In this document: one piece after another, positions 3,832 to 5,954 of the stretch
Layout of the letters: each line of letters starts with the position of its first letter
How positions within the stretch are numbered: position 1 is the stretch's first letter
Assembly: GCA_023388335.1 (NCBI GenBank)
Contig: JAEWGL010000131.1
Location: 1-5,954, forward strand
DNA: 5,954 nucleotides
Reading direction: 5' to 3'
Source of the DNA: Pseudomonadota bacterium
Lineage (GTDB): Bacteria > Pseudomonadota > Gammaproteobacteria > Pseudomonadales > Pseudomonadaceae
Translations under genes and position numbers: made by a program
The notes under the pieces: generated by a model
What the model saw: the letters and a program-made list of their open reading frames with translations, nothing else
Told to the model about the DNA's origin: nothing
The model's database searches: none

Positions 3832-5954
3832 AGCGGGGTTTCCAGGGCAGCATCGGTGCGCACACCGCGCCAATGGTTGAAACGGTGGCGCAGACGGTCC
3901 AGGTACAGATAGACCACCGGCGTGGTGTAGAGGGTCAGGACCTGGCTGAACACCAGGCCTCCGATGATGGTCAGGCCCAAGGGCTTGCGCATTTCGGCGC
4001 CTTCGGCGCTGCTGAGCAGCAGCGGCAAGGCACCGAGGATGGCGGCCAGGGTGGTCATCAGGATCGGGCGCAGACGCAGCAGGCAAGCCCGGCGGATCGA
4101 CTCCTCGGGACTCATGCCTTGGTGACGCTCCAGCTGCAGGGCGAGGTCGATCATCAGGATGGCGTTCTTCTTCACCACGCCAATCAGCAGGAACAGCCCA
4201 AGCAAGGAGATCAGGCTGAACTGCCCACCCGTCAGGTACAGGGTCAGCAACGCGCCGACACCGGCCGAGGGCAGGGTCGAAAGAATGGTCAACGGGTGAA
4301 TGTAGCTCTCGTAGAGCACGCCCAGCACCAGGTACACCAGCACCAAGGCACCGAGGATCATCAAGGGCTGGCCCTCCTGGGTCTTGGCGAAGGCATCGGC
4401 GGTGCCACCCAGCTTGGCGATCACCGTTTCCGGCAGGCCCACCAGCGCTACCGCCCGCTCCACCGCGGCCAGGGCCTGGTCGGGGCTGTAGCCTTCGGCG
4501 ACGTCGAAGGCGATGTCCTCGGAGGCGAACTGTCCTTCATGGCTGACCCGGTCGTTGGCCAGGCTGTTCTGGTAATGGGCGAAGGTCGACAACGGCACCC
4601 GCGCGCCATCGGCGGTGATCACTTGCACCTGCTCCAGGGTGCTCGGATCCCAGGCGTATTTCGGATTGATCTCCATCACCACCTGATACTGGTTGAGGCT
4701 GTCGTAGATGGTCGAGATCTGCCGTTGGCTGTAGGCGTTGTTGAGGACCGAGGTGACCATGTCCATGTCGATGCCCAGGCGTTTTGCCTGGTCGCGGTCG
4801 ACCACCAGGGTTACCTGCTGGGTGCCTCTGCCTTCTCTGGCGTCGATGGCGGTCAACTGCGGCAGCGCGCGCACGGCCGCCACCACTTTCGGGTACCACT
4901 CGCGCAAGGCGGACAGATCGCCGCTTTGCAGGGTGTAGAGGTACTGCGAAGTGGTCTGGTCGCGGCCACCACCGCCCAGTTGCAGGTCTTGGTCGGCCAT
5001 CAGGAACAGCCGTCCACCGGGCACCTTCGGCAGCTCCTTGCGCAGCCGCTCGATGACCTGCTGGGCGTCGATCTTGCGCTCGCTGATCGGCTTGAGGCGT
5101 ACCAGCACCATGGCGTTGTTGGTGCCACTGTTGCCCCCGATGAAACCGGCGACGCTCTGCACCGCAGGATCCGCCAGCAAGGCGCGACGATAGACCTCCA
5201 TCTTCGGTTGCATGACTGTGAAAGACAGGCCGTCATCCCCGCGGATGAAGCCCATCAGCTGGCCGGTGTCCTGCTGCGGCATCAAGGTCTTGGGCACGGC
5301 CACGTACAGGCCAACGTTGACCGCGATGGTCACCAGCAGACTGATCAGGGTCAGCCGACGGTGTCGTAGGACCCAACCCAGGGACTGGTCATAGCGCGCG
5401 ACCATGCGCTGATGGACGCGTTCGCTCCAGCGCTGCAGGCCCGTCTGTGCGGCATGATCCTGAGGCTTGAGCCAGCGCGCGCAAAGCATCGGCGTCAAGG
5501 TCAGAGACACGACCAGCGAGACGACGATCGCCGCCGCCAGGGTGATGGAAAACTCCTGGAACAAGGCTTTGACGATGCCACCCATGAACAGGATGGAGAC
5601 GAACACCGCGACCAGCGACACGTTCATCGACAGCAGGGTGAAGCCCACCTCCCTCGCGCCGATGAGGGCTGCGCGCAGCGGTGGCTCGCCCTGCTCGATA
5701 TGCCGTGAGATGTTCTCCAGCACCACGATGGCATCGTCCACCACCAGGCCGGTGGCGAGGATCAAGGCCATCAACGACAGGTTGTTCAACGAGAAACCGC
5801 ACAGGTACATCACCGCGAAGGTGCCCACCAGCGACACCGGCACCGCCAGGCTTGGGATCAGCGAGGCGCGGAAATTGCCCAGGAACAGGTAGACCACCAG
5901 AATCACCAGCACCACGGCGATCAGCAGGGTGTGCTCGGCCTCCTGCAGGGTCGC
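3828..5954 (-). CDS. muxC: RND multidrug efflux pump subunit, MuxC/MdtC type, N-terminus cut by window edge
   Basis: The visible 708 residues are the C-terminal two thirds of a hydrophobe/amphiphile-efflux RND transporter of the inner membrane, which uses proton influx to export drugs through the adaptor and outer-membrane channel. Family members are about 1030-1040 residues, so roughly 330 are missing beyond 5954. In fragment numbering, spans TM2-TM6 lie within residues 8-155 and TM7 at about 200-220. The second periplasmic porter/docking region covers about 220-530, and TM8-TM12 cover about 532-685. The proton-relay residues are intact: the Asp pair at 73-74 (GLVVDDAIVVLEN) and Lys596 in VVKKNAILMID, matching D407/D408 and K940 of AcrB. 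The ending (LRLRPILMTTLAAILGALPL, then LYTTPVVYLYLDRL) closely resembles MdtC. Position directly before the outer-membrane gene matches muxC in muxABC-opmB, where MuxB and MuxC work together. In P. aeruginosa that system exports novobiocin, aztreonam, macrolides and tetracycline; substrates here are inferred. An MdtB/MuxB paralogue is the main alternative. Confidence 0.94.
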   Translation of the reverse strand, partial: ATLQEAEHTLLIAVVLVILVVYLFLGNFRASLIPSLAVPVSLVGTFAVMYLCGFSLNNLSLMALILATGLVVDDAIVVLENISRHIEQGEPPLRAALIGAREVGFTLLSMNVSLVAVFVSILFMGGIVKALFQEFSITLAAAIVVSLVVSLTLTPMLCARWLKPQDHAAQTGLQRWSERVHQRMVARYDQSLGWVLRHRRLTLISLLVTIAVNVGLYVAVPKTLMPQQDTGQLMGFIRGDDGLSFTVMQPKMEVYRRALLADPAVQSVAGFIGGNSGTNNAMVLVRLKPISERKIDAQQVIERLRKELPKVPGGRLFLMADQDLQLGGGGRDQTTSQYLYTLQSGDLSALREWYPKVVAAVRALPQLTAIDAREGRGTQQVTLVVDRDQAKRLGIDMDMVTSVLNNAYSQRQISTIYDSLNQYQVVMEINPKYAWDPSTLEQVQVITADGARVPLSTFAHYQNSLANDRVSHEGQFASEDIAFDVAEGYSPDQALAAVERAVALVGLPETVIAKLGGTADAFAKTQEGQPLMILGALVLVYLVLGVLYESYIHPLTILSTLPSAGVGALLTLYLTGGQFSLISLLGLFLLIGVVKKNAILMIDLALQLERHQGMSPEESIRRACLLRLRPILMTTLAAILGALPLLLSSAEGAEMRKPLGLTIIGGLVFSQVLTLYTTPVVYLYLDRLRHRFNHWRGVRTDAALETPL

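Noticed and set aside
3202..3912. A 236-codon plus-strand open frame across the start of the channel gene.
   Set aside because: It is antisense to the outer-membrane lipoprotein and spans the pump/channel junction, with a composition typical of shadow frames.
2344..4086. A longer 580-residue version of the outer-membrane protein starting at 4086.
   Set aside because: The extra 85 residues would lie inside the pump gene in another frame and would bury the signal peptide and lipobox internally. The ATG at 3831 gives a proper lipoprotein signal and an ATGA overlap.
3873..5369. A 498-codon open frame on the plus strand, very rich in Gln, His and Gly.
   Set aside because: It is the mirror of the RND pump gene. 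The Q/H/G-rich composition is what complementary-strand reading of a GC-biased membrane-protein gene produces. No ribosome binding site or domain supports it.

Overview
The window looks like ordinary chromosomal DNA of a Pseudomonas, most likely the P. putida/P. fluorescens side of the genus. It is GC-rich with strong G/C third-position bias. It carries a MuxC/OpmB-type efflux locus, a small DUF1652-like protein (a family I know mainly from pseudomonads) and a DUF1345 membrane protein. The genus call comes from recognising these proteins, not from a database search.

Layout, left to right: (1) positions 1-772, minus strand: a tyrosine recombinase (phage-integrase family) whose C-terminus runs off the left edge. 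(2) 773-1006: a divergent intergenic region with several short inverted repeats and candidate promoters. (3) 1007-1654, plus strand: a DUF1345 inner-membrane protein. (4) 1655-1920: an intergenic region with a perfect 12-bp CG-centred palindrome and a candidate promoter. (5) 1921-2181, plus strand: an 86-residue DUF1652-like protein behind a strong Shine-Dalgarno. (6) 2182-2343: a convergent intergenic region with a long near-perfect hairpin. (7) 2344-3831, minus strand: a NodT-family outer-membrane efflux lipoprotein. (8) 3828-5954, minus strand: the C-terminal two thirds of an RND inner-membrane pump subunit, running off the right edge. No gene-free stretch exceeds 300 bases.

The two right-hand genes form an operon with a 4-base ATGA stop/start overlap. 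Their order (RND pump, then outer-membrane factor as the last gene) and sequence character match muxABC-opmB of P. aeruginosa and mdtABC of enterobacteria. The periplasmic adaptor (muxA) and first pump subunit (muxB) would lie beyond position 5954. The assembled pump would be a proton-driven tripartite exporter spanning both membranes. The other three genes are single units with no evident functional link to the pump.

I see no CRISPR array, tRNA, rRNA, insertion sequence or defence cassette, and nothing that convincingly amounts to a new system. The items most worth a second look are small: the 16-bp-arm hairpin between the converging genes, the CG-centred palindrome upstream of the DUF1652-like gene, similar extended -10 motifs before the two plus-strand genes, and a cluster of inverted repeats beside the lone recombinase.
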